A DNA stretch of 64,000 nt from Phlegmacium glaucopus (lineage: Eukaryota > Basidiomycota > Agaricomycetes > Agaricales > Cortinariaceae), in NCBI GenBank assembly GCA_015039465.1, contig MU130553.1:523676-587675 (forward strand), in the 5' to 3' direction. This document shows, piece by piece, positions 12,240 to 23,906 of this stretch (positions are counted from its first letter, which is position 1; every line of letters starts with the position of its first letter). Both the position numbers and the translations under genes were made by a program. The notes under the pieces are model-generated. The model worked only from the letters and a program-made list of their open reading frames with translations. It was not told the DNA's origin and ran no database searches.

Positions 12240-14062
12240 TTAAGCAGCGAGGAGCATTTTCGCTGGGTCTTCAAGATACTCCTTGACTTTCACTGCACCG
12301 AGAACAAGTTTAATTTGAAGGGCATAATACACACAACTTAGATTCTCACCGAGGAAGGTCACGGCTTCACGACCATCGAGTAAACGATGGTCATACGTCA
12401 GGGCTATCACCATGATGGGGCGTATGACAATCTGCCCATCGACGACCACTGGACGGTCCTTGATAGTGTGCATACCTTTTACGGAAGCGGATCTCAGTCG
12501 ATAAAGAATAGTAAGTATGAAAAAAAAACTTACCGAGGACGGCAGCTTGCGGGAGGTTAATGATAGGTGTCCCATATAACGAACCAAATACGCCTCCGTT
12601 TGAACTAGCAGTATACAGGTGTTATCAGACAAGGAATGAAGTGAGAAGGAGTCAAGCATACATGGTGAATGTACCACCAGCCATGTCCTCAAGGGATAAT
12701 TTACCGTCCCTAGCCTATAAAACATGTCAAACATAAGCAACCAATTTGATTAGACAGCAAAGAAAACGCGCCTTCTTGCCCATAGCAGCGACCTCTTTCT
12801 CGATATCAATTAATCCCAACGACTCCGCATTCCTCACCACAGGGGTAACCAGACCCTTGGGCGTAGCCACAGCCACGCTTAAATCTACATAATCCCTAAA
12901 TACAATTTCCTCTCCCTCAATACTCGCATTCGCTGCAGGGATCTCTTTCAACGCCAGCACTGACGCACGTGCAAAGAATGACATGAAGCCCAATTTCACA
13001 TCGTGCTCTTTTTGAACGGCATCTTTGTATTTTTTCCGCATCGAAACAAGGGCAGACATGTCGATTTCGTTAAAGGTGGTGAGGGAAGCGGCGGCATTTT
13101 GAGACTGTTTGAGACGCTCAGCTATACGTAAACGCATGCGGTTCATTTTCACCTTAAAAAAGACAGGACGAGTTAGCGGTGTCCAGGACAGAAATAGATG
13201 AGAGGAAACGTACTCGGGTCTCGTTTCTACTGCCAGACACAGCCCGGGGAGTAGGAGAGGCGCTTTCTTTTTTGGCCTCCTTTTCTTTCGGTGGGGCGGC
13301 TTTATTTTCTTTTGGTTTGGACGGAGTCTCTGCTTTTGACGGTGCAGGTGGAGATGTCTCAGGTTTTGGCGGGCTTGTTTCTGCTTTGGGTTTGGGAGCT
13401 TCAGCCGGGGGAGGAGCTTGTTCTTCTTTCTTCGGGGGAGGCGCGGCAGACGCTTTTCTTTTGGATTAGGCACATGTCCTACAAAGGTTGGGAGTATGAC
13501 GTACATCCACCGACCTCACCCGGTTCGAGCACAAAGAGATCCTGTCCCACCGCGACCGTGTCCTCTTCATTTGCGAGTAATTTCACTATTGTCCCAGATG
13601 TAGGGGCGTTTACAGAGACATCAATCTGGATATCGAATCAAGCGGTCAGATATCGCGACAGACCCTTGATCTGGCACAGTTCGAACCTTATCCGTCTCAA
13701 TTGTCGCAATCTCCTCGTCTGCAAGAACGGTATCTCCAACTTGCTTTGACCAGGATTTGAGTGTCCCTTCGGTGATGGACTCTGCCATCTGGGGTACTTT
13801 GATAGTTTGGGCTTAAATAAGATGTTGTTATTGAAAATGTGTCTTAAAATCTCCTTGAAAAAGAAAGACATACCCATTAAAAGGCGAGAAGAGTGGAATT
13901 GCGCCACCCTAGCTTGATTCCTGGGCAAAAGATATAACTTTAATCGCTCCTTCCGTATATGTTAACATGATATACTCACAGCAGGGTAGAAACACCTTGA
14001 AGGTGCTTCGCACGAAGGATGCCACGACTACGGGCAACGGCAATGACATGTTTTGACAACAT
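12240..14062 (-). CDS. KGD2: Dihydrolipoamide succinyltransferase, E2 of 2-oxoglutarate dehydrogenase
   Basis: Mitochondrial TCA-cycle enzyme that transfers succinyl groups from lipoamide to CoA. The start at 14062 gives a classical presequence ([19 protein letters not shown]). After an intron comes the lipoyl domain ([15 protein letters not shown], acceptor lysine in IETDKIDV). A Pro/Lys/Glu-rich linker replaces a peripheral-subunit-binding domain, as is normal for KGD2. The catalytic domain begins [18 protein letters not shown] and contains the HRLLDGRE active site. The last exon junction restores [16 protein letters not shown] and the protein ends KMLLAA. At least seven short introns are present, and their phases agree where checked. 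An alternative ATG at 14049 is in the wrong frame for the presequence. It is divergent from HOM6, 154 bp away. Confidence 0.93.
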
Positions 14063-14216
14063 TAGCAGATAGGGATGAGGACTATGAGGACTCGGACAAG
14101 GCCGTAAGTCGATGACATGGCAAGCCCTTCACACCGAGCCACGTGACATCTTCCGTACGATGTATCTACTATCGATCAGCCGGAATCTTTTTCGTCCTGC
14201 TTTTTCTCGATCTATC

Positions 14217-15499
14217 ATGTCTGCTAACCCAGGACAAAAAATTCATGTCGCTGTCGTCGGTGTTGGACTTGTAGGATCAGAATTTATCCACCAACTTCTC
14301 TCCATCCCACCATCAACCTCCCCATTCAAGCTTATCTCACTGACCTCGTCAAAACGGACAGTCTTCGTCGATAAAATTAGCCCAATTGGCCCTGATGTCA
14401 ATTGGAAGTCATTGCTCGCTGCATCACCAGCTTCGGCCGACTTGAAACAGCTCACTGCTCAATTGACTCAGCTCATTGCTGAGAAGGAGCGCGTCGCACT
14501 GGTGGATAACACTTCGTCAGAAGAGGTGGCAGGATTGTACCCTTTGTGGTTAAAAAATGGCATCAACGTCGTGACACCCAACAAGAAGGCATTCTCTGGT
14601 GACGCGGAACTATTTGCCAAAATATTAAACGCTTCGAGGGAGAGCGGCGCGAGATTTTTGAACGAAGCAACTGTGGGTGCAGGATTACCTGTTATTGCAC
14701 CCTTGAAAGAACTATTAGCCACCGGCGATAAGGTGTTTCCAGAATCGCAAGTAGATTATTGACGACTGAATATCCTTGTATGAATGTAGATCAAAAAGAT
14801 TGAAGGCGTTTTTTCCGGTACAATGAGTTACATTTTCAATGAATTTTCTACTGGGACACCCGACGGCCCAGCCTTCTCCTCTGTAGTTGCTGTCGCTCGA
14901 GAAAAAGGCTACACTGTAGGTTATTGCAATTTCTTTCGACTTACTTTGTTATTCATGCTCGCATAGGAACCTCATCCAGCGGACGATCTAAATGGTTTTG
15001 ATGTCGCTCGCAAGCTCACTATCTTGTCGCGAATCATTTCGTCTGCTCCTACTGCAACATCGTTGCCTTCTTTACAATCATTTGCTTCTGTCCAAACTGC
15101 ATCCCTCATCCCAGCCGCCCTTGAAGGCATTCCAACGGGAGATGAATTCATCGCACGTCTCCCTGAATTCGACGACGAATTTGCTAAATTACGCAAAGAA
15201 GCCAGCAGCGAAAATAAAGTGTTACGATTCGTTGGGGTTGTAGACGTTGCGGGAGCTCAAGTCAGAGCTGGCCTAGAAAAGTACGTGGTGCACCCCTCCT
15301 ATGGATCCCGAGTTGATCCAAGCTCTTTTTTAGGTATCCTACAGATCACCCATTCGCAACTTCTCTTGGTGGCTCAGATAACATAATCATGTTCCATACG
15401 GAGAGATATAGCCCTCGCCCCTTGATTGTGCAGGGAGCAGGCGCTGGTGCAGCCGTTACCGCTATGGGCGTGCTGGGCGATCTTTTAAAGCTGGTTTGA
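14217..15499 (+). CDS. HOM6: Homoserine dehydrogenase, intact copy
   Basis: Reduces aspartate semialdehyde to homoserine for threonine and methionine synthesis in the cytosol. The N-terminus [20 protein letters not shown] holds the NAD(P)-binding GxGxxG loop. Later family blocks are [37 protein letters not shown] and the C-terminal [17 protein letters not shown] and [18 protein letters not shown]. At least three introns interrupt it (one begins at about 14734 after GATAAG). The start at 14217 is chosen because the family begins near this dinucleotide-binding strand; in-frame ATGs at 14112 and 14163 would add a basic extension. The part from about 14455 onward is duplicated at 22760-23785. Confidence 0.93.
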
Positions 15500-15677
15500 C
15501 CAGGCCATTTCCCTTAAAAACGAAGAGCTTTCTAGATCTTCTAAATGTATAGTATATCTGCAGGCAAGTCCTTTCATTCGACGGTGCGACTCCACTTTCT
15601 AACCAAACACTCTTCATTAATCCAGAAGGACATTGTGGAAAGGAAGAATCACCGCATCAAGGTAAGAAGTAGATGTG

Positions 15678-16479
15678 TCAAAGGCCTTTGGGATTATGGA
15701 TATCAGACTCTTCAAATTGAGCTCGTGCACGTTTAATATCTTCTTGCATGAAAAGGAGCTCTTCCATTCTCGCAAGTTTCTTTGCATCTGCTGGTCTTGA
15801 CAGAACACGACGAAGATCGTCGATCGATAGACGCGACTTTCGAGAAGGGCCAGCAGCAGCTTGGCACTGTACAAAAGAGCATTGTTGAGAGCCTTGTACA
15901 AAGATGACAGGGAAAGAGACATACAACATCTGTGATGTATTCTATCAAAATTTCTTCCATTACACTTACAGTATCGTTCGCTGGATTACGGTCATCACCA
16001 AAACCAAACATCAGATTTCTCACTATATGTATTACCACATCTTCAATAAACACTTTCTGGATTATATAAAATTCAACTTGCATTCTTTGGTGAACAGCCC
16101 TTTCATATTAGACTGTCGGCGCCCTCCCCTCCCCGCCGTGGTATGCACTGAACCTGAAACATTTTCCTTGGCATAATTTGGGGCATAGGCAGTGAAAGTA
16201 GTTGTCCTTTGAGGTGTTGGTGTTGCTACAGGTGTGTATGGTGTCACTGGAGTCTGCACAACTTGTGCTCGAGGTACCGCTGCTTGTGGATGTTGGACGT
16301 AGCTGTACTAAGGGTATGTCCACCCGTAACCAGTTATGCCAGCCTGGTATGCGCCTGCTGGATATGTGTAGGTGCCTGGCGTTTGTGGGTGGCTGTAAGG
16401 ATAAGTGCTATATATAAGTAGCAGAGGGTGTAGTCGTTTGGCCTGCAGGCGGCGACGTTGGAGTGTAAGTATAGGACAT
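15678..16479 (-). pseudogene. TAF13: TAF13 copy 1, histone-fold intact but 5' frame broken
   Basis: TFIID subunit 13, a histone-fold partner of TAF11. The conserved part is whole: NLMFGFGDDRNPANDTV, EEILIEYITDVCQAAAG and LSIDDLRRVLSRPADAKK, ending EESDIHNPKGL. Upstream, the Tyr/Pro-rich N-terminal frame that is open in copy 2 is broken here by an in-frame TAG in the SATYI region and by inserted bases near 16307-16312. Translation from an internal ATG at 16259 could still give a shortened protein with the whole histone fold. Like copy 2 it has a 59-bp intron (16081-16023) that begins GCAAGT. It converges on HOM6. Whether it is expressed cannot be told. Confidence 0.75.
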
Positions 16480-16891
16480 CAACGTTCACGACATACAATA
16501 AGATGACATCTTATCTAATCAGATTATGATATGCTTTGATTTACAAAGTTGGAGGGAAAACATTTTTCAATCCTGTTGTATATTTTAAATAATAAACAGC
16601 TTTAACTTTAATCCCGTTCTGACCAACTGATGAGGAGGACTACCTATATTGGAATATGGTAAGCAAATACGAAACGAACCCTGTACCGTAACCGGAACAC
16701 TGCTATTGTATGTTGATTGTATGTTTCATTCTTAAGCTAACTTTTTGTTCGCAATGGCCTGTGGTGCATTCCACACCACCAATGTATTCTTTATTTCACT
16801 GAGTAATCATGCTCTTTCTTTTTTATTGTACGTTAGTAAGTTGCAAAACGTGATTGACTTTGGTCATATAGAGAAGTGTATATACTAAGCA
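16480..16891. other. Intergenic, block 1 (TAF13 to HSF-fusion gene)
   Basis: Similar to 24720-25150 and, in part, to 30290-30475 (shared AGCAAATACGAAACGAACCC). No gene is seen. It carries the TAF13 promoter and the 3' end of the HSF-fusion gene. Confidence 0.5.
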
Positions 16892-19800
16892 TCAGACATC
16901 GTGGTGAATCTCTTCATCTGGCGTATCGAGACTCATGTTCTGGACCCACAGGTCGCGAGGATCTCTGGTTGTTTTCGCGTCCCCTGGACCTCCGATTCGC
17001 AGGCTCCCCCCACTCCGTGCTTCCCGCCTCTTCAGTCCCTCATTCATCGTTATCCGATCTTCAGGCCATCCAAATCGATAGGAGCTTTCTTTTTCGCGTC
17101 CTTTGGACTTTCGACTTTGGGATCCGAATTTCCAGAGGTCTTTTGCTGGCACCTCGAACCCCGTGGCTTCAGCCTCTTCCTCATCCTGAATACCTTCATC
17201 TGCCGTATGTTCTGGACCCTCAGGTCGTGAGGATTGTTGGTCGTTTTCGCATCCTTTGGACTTTGGACTGTGGCATCTGAGTTTCCAGCGGTCTTTAGCT
17301 GGCTCCTCCAAGGAAATGGCTCTAGCCTGTTCTTCATCTCGATTGCTTGGGAGGGCGCAATCAGTCCCTCATCCATCGTCATCTGGTTGCCCAATTTAGA
17401 GTGGGAGAATGTGCTGAAGCTGGGCCTTGACAGGACGAAGAAGAGAGTCAAAGTTGAGTTTACCCTGGGCTTCGATATGGACCAGGAGTTTTCTTGAATC
17501 CTCTTGCTGGCCTAATAATCGTAATCGGTGATAAACAGAAGAACAGAGGCCGAGAATCGCTTCCAAGAAGTGGTAATGGGTGTACGGCAACAGAGATAAC
17601 GCCTCTTGGTAATACCAAATTGCTTCTTCCAGATCATCTTTTTGGTTCAACTGCCAGAACCTTCTTGATAGAGCATCTGCAAGACGTAGGAGCCATATAC
17701 CTTTGTCCGGGTGTTGTGGCGGCAAGGCATTCAATTCGCTGCGTACACTATCTATGCGACGATGTTGCAGCAGTGGTTTCTCTCGCTGAATATCCATAAG
17801 GTCATCGAGAGATAGAGGTCGCTTGGGATGTCCCAGTAGGGTATCCTCGACGTGCCCCGTATGATGATTGGGGAAGAACATGTAGGCCTGCTCCCTCAAG
17901 TGGTATAAACACATCCGGCCAGGCCCGAAGAGGTACTGCTCAACAGTGAACTGGCCCTTCTTGATTTGGTTGATAATGGTTCGTTCCTCAACTGTTAGTG
18001 ACTGCAGGTATTGATGGGATAAGTGCTTTCAAAATAGGGTATAATATCTCTTACTATTTCATTCTTGGGCTCAAGAAAAACGATGCCTGATTATAGAGGT
18101 ATTGTCAGAAGTTGGATTGTCTATTATCAAGCCTCATTGGTCACTGACCGTTGTCTACTGTGACGTCATTCTGAATGGTAACTTCTTCGATTAATTTCAA
18201 GGGATCCAGGTACGAAAGGCCCTACGAACAAAAATTTGAACCAATGGAGGGGAAAACATACAGGCGATTCTATACCATCTTAGCAACATAGCTCCAATCT
18301 CTGTCATGAGTCAACGCAATTTTGGCATCGGATACCTAAAAATGTCGTCAACAGTTATCCCAGCTACGTCTTTAGAGATGCAGAGATAAAAGCACCTGAT
18401 CGAGCAAGTATTTATTGATGATCTTGGAAGGGTTCTTGACTAAAATGTGAGATTAGTAGAACGCGTTGTAGGTCACTCACATCCCAGATCCTCATATCCC
18501 CGTTCTGCATCGCACCAAGCTGAGCGGGCGCGTGGCCTAACTATGTAGAAGGAAGATAGGCAAATTAGTTCTGTTGATAGTCAGACTACTCACGTCTCCG
18601 AGAATCTCTAGTTTATCCTTCATCACCGGGTTGCAATGGAGTTCAAAGGGTTTCCGTTTCATCTCATGGAGTAGGTCAGGGCGGCCAAGTTTAAACTTTG
18701 GGTGGAAAAACTTCCAGTGTGGCTGGTATGAGTCGTATTCGGTGGGGGGGCGGATCTAAGTGGAGTCGATAAAGGGAACAAGAGAGCAGGCGCAGAACAG
18801 AAACTGTGAGATGCTGACAAGTATGTGAGAGGCAAAAGGCAACAAACTGACCTCAAAGTCGTACATATTTAACTCATGCACGAATCTGGAGAACTGCCAT
18901 TATCCATGCGAATATGAGTATGACATCCAACAACAGCAGAATCAAGCGAATATAACACTCACAGTATTGTAGCGGAAGTGAGACTCTACAAGTTTAGTGA
19001 ACCTTCCAACATCCCAGATGGTAAAAGATTCGCGTTCGTCCCTGGACCATCTTATGACCAGGTAGTCCCATATTCTGGGACTGAGGCCACAGATGATCCT
19101 ATGTGATGATCCATGGATAAGTATTGTATTCAAGGGAACAGAAAAGAAGAAAAGCTCACTGATATAGTTTGTCCACGAAAGTAGTTGGCACAAGGCGTTT
19201 CTCGGGTACGATATCATCCGAATCGTGAGTGTCGCTGGTTGGACTCCCAGGACCAACATGATGTCTGGGAGACGAAGAAGCTGAAGACGGACTATCCCAC
19301 GGAACCTGAATTGGAGTTGAACCTTCCTCATTATCATTATCTTCCTGCTCGGCTACTTCAGATTCTGATGGTCCGGGACATATCTGCCTGCCTTGATTGG
19401 ACTCTGCTGGGCAGGACGATGAAGAATGAGGGGCTGTAGTGTTCGTATTGGAAGGACCGTGGTATTCTGGTTGAGAGCCTTCTTGATTAATGGCCGAAAC
19501 AGTTCCGGGAAATGTTTCAGCCCATACACTATCCGAGAGTGTAACGGTGAGGGTGCGCATAAACAAACATTGGTTTCGAAGCTGGCACGTCGGGACTTCC
19601 CCCAATTCCTCATTTTCTCCAGGTTCAGGTCCCACTCTCACTTCTGCAACACCAGAATGCTCCCAAGCATACCCACTACGTTGTGGTTGCTGTTGTCCTC
19701 CCAAAGGATGGAATTTCAGACGAAATTTGGATTGTTGAGCCGAACTGGTGTTAGCAAACGTAGCCATCCCCCAGGAAGTGGTTTTGTCGCATCCAACAAC

Positions 19801-20818
19801 TACACGAACATCTCCATTCCGGGCTTCGCGCCCGCGAGGTCCGTTGGCGAACTTATACCAGTCTGTCGCATGAACAGCAACATAATCTCGGAATTTGGAT
19901 AAGTTGCCAAGTTCTTCCTGGAAGGCACCGTCTGGCATGGTTAAAATGGCACCTTCAGAGGCGGAGGACTCGAAAATCAATCCGCTGTAATGTAGCATGA
20001 GAAGTATGAAGAGAAGGACGAAGAACAAACGCACGGAGTTTGTTCAGCTGTTTGTGATTTCACGATGGACGAACTGGCAAGGTAGCTTCCAGCGCTAAAT
20101 TCTCGGAAGTTGCGAACATCAGTCATGTTTACTAGGGGGGGATGAATTGGAGCGAAATTATCGGGAAGATCATCGGGGTTGATTGGGTCGTCTCGAGCTC
20201 GACATATATTAAATAAAAAATCAAAACCACCGAAAGCTGTGATGATACCGACATCGCCGATACAAACACCTTTAGCTCGGTAAGGAACTGGTAGATGTAT
20301 GTTTGCTTGCGGAATCCAGAGTGGGAAACCGCGACCTTTGAGCATGAGATGTCGTTCATAAATTTCGTTACTCCTCTGAATGTTTTCCTGTGCATTCTTA
20401 ACACACATTGAACGTCCATGGCATCTCTTATCAAGAAAAAATTACCTTTGGACGTCGCCGCCTTCTATTACGATTAGGGTCTAAACATTCTTAGCCAACG
20501 AAAAGAAGCAGTGCTTAATATATACATACTCGTTTCGGAATTGGGAGCCATATTATCTGCGCTGGGCTGGTTTCGTATTTGCGCCAGCTGAGGATGTAGA
20601 TCAGAATTTATATATGGATTCGTCAATAAAGCTACCACGTACTCCACCACTGGTTCTTGGTATCCTTGAAGCTAAGAAGCACAGTCATTGTTATGGTCTG
20701 GACATAGCAGACTAAAAAGTTGCAGACCATTTATGTTTATCGTGACACTCGTACGATCCCCTTCATGGGCATCAAAATGGCCGCCAGTTATCGTGGGATT
20801 GGTAGTCGAATCAAACAT
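16892..20818 (-). pseudogene. HSF-fusion gene, copy 1 (damaged)
   Basis: Same exon order as copy 3 at 30530-34161. The start is MFDSTTNPTITGGHF at 20818. An in-frame TAG follows after about 48 codons (GCTTCTTAG, near 20685), where copy 3 has CAG. The middle is well preserved: KGRGFPLWIPQANIHLP, GDVGIITAFGGFDF, GCDKTTSWGMATFAN. The HSF exon is strongly diverged (IICGLSPRIWDYLVIRW, SFTIWDVGRFTKLVESHF) but its borders and the next exon (FSRFVHELNMYDFE) are kept. Near the 3' end a small deletion relative to copies 2 and 3 causes a stop at 17396, leaving a C-terminal tail at 16892-17311 that holds tandem repeats. A shorter protein started internally is possible, so decay is likely but not certain. 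Confidence 0.65.
16940..17310. repeat. Tandemly repeated tail segment (about three units)
   Basis: Three diverged copies of a segment of about 60-90 bp, at roughly 17220-17306, 17059-17150 and 16948-17005. Each contains a GGTCGTTTTCGC- or TTTTTCGCGTCC-like word followed by TTTGGACTTT and CTGAGTTTCCAG or a close variant. On the minus strand they encode repeats of the type PAKDxWKxxSxSxKSKGxE. HSF-fusion copies 2 and 3 have only one unit. The expansion lies beyond the premature stop of copy 1. Confidence 0.6.
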
Positions 20819-22459
20819 CGCAGGGCTGAAATTAATGATCAGGTCGATGACGATGACGATAATTTGCTTGCATGGACTTACGCCGTGTTCGACGAAGTCG
20901 CTTGTGTATTTCCAGATCCAGATCCAGAGCCTCGTATCTCCGAAGATTGGCTGTTCCTTCTTCCCTGTGGTCGTATCAAAGGCTAACGATGAGTTGGGAG
21001 CCTATTAACATCGCGGGTAGAAGTCGAACGCTACCTTTCCTTTTGTATAATCATTGGGTCCCATCATGTCTTCGTTTCATGAAACTGAGGCTTGAAGATA
21101 ACCTCTTGTTGGAATTCCAGGATGCTGTGCGAGCACAGCCGAACTTTCCATTTCGGTACTCTGAGGTCAAAAATAGGAATCCAATGGATGGCCTAAAATT
21201 TTGCCTGAAAACTGTTTCCATGAAAGCAATAATTGCAAGCGGAGTCTGCATGACTCAGGGGGCAAACGGAATGCTTTTCTCCACGTCAACATCCAACATT
21301 ATCCGACCGTCTGCTAAATATTCCCGGTCATTGCAGGTGAAAGTCGCTCATGAGAATCGGGTTAGTGGACCGTGCGCGCGAACTTAAATCCAGCTTAAGG
21401 TCATCCCGACGCTTGGTTTCGATCTAGTATATTCTCTCCAATGTCGCCAGTATTCTTGCAGTCCATCTATATATTGCATTAGCCATCATCGCCGCATGAG
21501 AAACCGTTGTGAGAATTTACATATAACTGAATCAGTGAATACAACTCCTTCGAGCCAACGGCCAGCCTCCTTTGCAAGCACCACCGACTGCCCAACAGCC
21601 GGCTCAGGGACAGGTGGAGCAGCTACAGGCCATTGACCTTGCAGATGCTGCGAGGAAGCCGGACGATCCTTCGTTGCCAACTGTGGAGAAATTCACTGTA
21701 AACAAGACACGTTCAAAGCCGACAAAGAATGGAGAAGTGTCCGCTGCTGCACTGCCTGAGAATGCTATAGAAGCAGAGATTCCTCAGCCCCCGCGCACAG
21801 TAGGCCACCAGCTAATGATGAAAATGATTCCAAACGTGCGTTTGTGAGTGAAAGTACGAATTTCATCGCCAAATTTATGCTCATCATTGACAGTCGTTGT
21901 GATCGGGTTCAAGTTGCAGCTGCTCGAGATACAATTTTATCCGTCGGTGTAATTTCCTTTTGCCATCCATGATTTGATGTGTTTTCCTTGAAGAAAGTTT
22001 CAAAATTTTCGTGATGGAATCTTGATCCCTATCATTCCGGACACCCCTTTTTTTTTGTTGGGCGTCCGTTGGTTCGTTGACCTTCAACTTGGCACAGTGA
22101 CATCTATTGGACCTACTTGTTACTGTCAAATGGCCCTCGGAATTCTCTACTATTTTTTTGAAAGCTATCTATCTGGCTCTCTGAACCATTTTTTTATGCA
22201 AACCTCTTCTCCGTGTGTATTTATAGTCTTTTTGCCCGCCTTTGTCCTTCTGTATGTACTGGTACCGTCCAGAAATGCGTTCTCTCCATGGCTTGAGATT
22301 GTAATTCTACCAGATCCATCGAAGTTGTCGTCTTAATTTTTATAGACATACTACGATGGATGTCGTTGTAACAATTATTTATAACAAAATACAAATCGCT
22401 GTTTGAACTTGAATTGATTACTTCGTGACTCTACTACTTCCAATCAACAAGCCATAATT
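20819..22459. other. Intergenic, block 1 (HSF-fusion gene to RRM gene)
   Basis: Divergent promoter region shared with 28790-29340 and 34162-35553. Short frames such as 21572-21847 are repeated in the other blocks with indels, so they are not conserved as proteins. No additional gene is supported. Confidence 0.45.
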
Positions 22460-22759
22460 ATGGAAGGCACTAAATCGAAAGAGACGGTATTTGTTGGTGG
22501 TATCAGCGAAGATACCGACGAAAGTACCCTTTATGAAGGTTTCTCAACATTTGGTGTCTTAAATTTGTTCGTTCTCTCTTTATTGACATTCTTGTGCTAA
22601 CACAAATTCTGGAACAGGAGATATTATCGAGGTCCAATTGCCCCCACCAGCGCTGACCCAACTATCAACAAACCAATCCTACCGGTAATGGTGCGTTATT
22701 CTTCGTGTTCAACCTCAAAATTTAACATGATATGTACGCAGAGCCTAAGCATCGAGGCT
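22460..22759 (+). pseudogene. RRM protein gene, copy 1, truncated
   Basis: First exon MEGTKSKETVFVGGISEDTD and the second exon region match the intact gene at 35554-36251, but homology stops at CGAGGCT (about 22759), in the RRM codons for KHRG. The next bases are HOM6 sequence. The second half of the RRM, including the second RNP motif, is absent. Confidence 0.85.
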
Positions 22760-23785
22760 CGATTGACTCAGCTCATTGCTGAGAAAGAGCGCGTCGCATT
22801 GGTGGATAACACTTCGTCAGAAGACGTGGCAAGATTGTACCCTATGTGGTTGAAAAAGACATCACCGTCGTGACACCCAACAAGAAAGCATTCTCTGGTG
22901 ACGCAGAGCTATTTGTCAAAATATTGAACGCTTCGAGAGAGAGCGGCGCGAGATTTTTGAACGAAGCAACTGTAGATGCAGGACTATCTGTTATTGCACC
23001 TTTGAAAGAACTGTTAGCCACCGGCGATAGGGTGTGTCCAGAATTGCAAGTAGATCATTACAACTGAATATCTTTTTATGAATATAGATCAAAGATATTG
23101 AAGGCGTTTTCTCCAGAACAATGAGTTACATTTTCAATGAATTTTCTACTGGGACACCCGACAGCCCAGCCTTCTCTGTAGTTGCTGTCGCTCGAGAAAA
23201 AGGCTACACTGTAGGTTATCGCAATTTCTTTCGACTTACTTTGTTATTCATGCTCGCATAGGAACCTCATCCAGCGGACGATCTAAATGGTTTTGACGTC
23301 GCTCGCAAGCTCACTATCTTGTCGCGAATCATTTCGTCTGCTCCTACTGTGACATCATTGCCTTATTTGCTTCTGTCCAAACTGCATCCCTCATCCCAGC
23401 CGCCCTTGAAGGCATTCCAACGGGAGATGAATTCATCGCACGTCTCCCTGAATTCGACGACGAATTTGCTAAATTACGCAAAGAAGCCAGCAGCGAAAAT
23501 AAAGTGTTACGATTCGTTGGCGTTGTAGACGTTGCGGGAGCCCAAGTCAGAGCTGGCCTAGAAAAGTATGTGGTGCACCCCTCTTATGGATTCCGAGTTG
23601 ATTAAGGTTTTTTTATAGGTATCCTACAGATCACCCATTCGCAACTTCTCTTGGTGGCTCAGATAACATAATCATGTTCCATACAGAGAGATATAGCCCT
23701 CGTCCCTTGATTGTGCAGGGAGCAGGCGCTGGTGCAGCAGTTACCGCTATGGGCGTACTGGGCGATCTTCTAAATGTATATTATA
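22760..23785 (+). pseudogene. HOM6: Homoserine dehydrogenase, copy 2, broken
   Basis: Begins inside the HOM6 coding sequence at the codons for [19 protein letters not shown], directly after the truncated RRM gene, so the NAD-binding N-terminus and promoter are missing. An indel shifts the frame after YPMWLKK. The codons for the SLQSFASV stretch are partly deleted. At the 3' end 59 bp are missing between two GATCTT words, removing the natural stop. It carries no complete function and is decaying. Confidence 0.9.
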
Positions 23786-23906
23786 TCTGCAGGTAAGTCC
23801 TTTCATTCGACAGTGCGACTCCACTCTCTAACCAATCACTCTTCATTAATCCAGAAGGACATTATGGAAAGGAAGAATCACCGCATCAAGGTAAGAAGTA
23901 GATGTG

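Noticed and set aside
12727..13506. Lys/Arg/Pro-rich N-terminus of the long minus-strand frame at KGD2
   Set aside because: Read in the wrong frame for the linker; the correct frame gives the Pro/Lys/Glu-rich linker joined to the lipoyl domain by splicing.
13179..13749. Plus-strand frames over KGD2 (Gly/Ala/Phe-rich)
   Set aside because: They are antisense shadows of the Pro/Lys-rich linker and lipoyl domain of KGD2.
19185..19902. Plus-strand frames inside HSF-fusion copy 1, also seen in copies 2 and 3
   Set aside because: They recur because the DNA is duplicated; their conservation follows the minus-strand protein.
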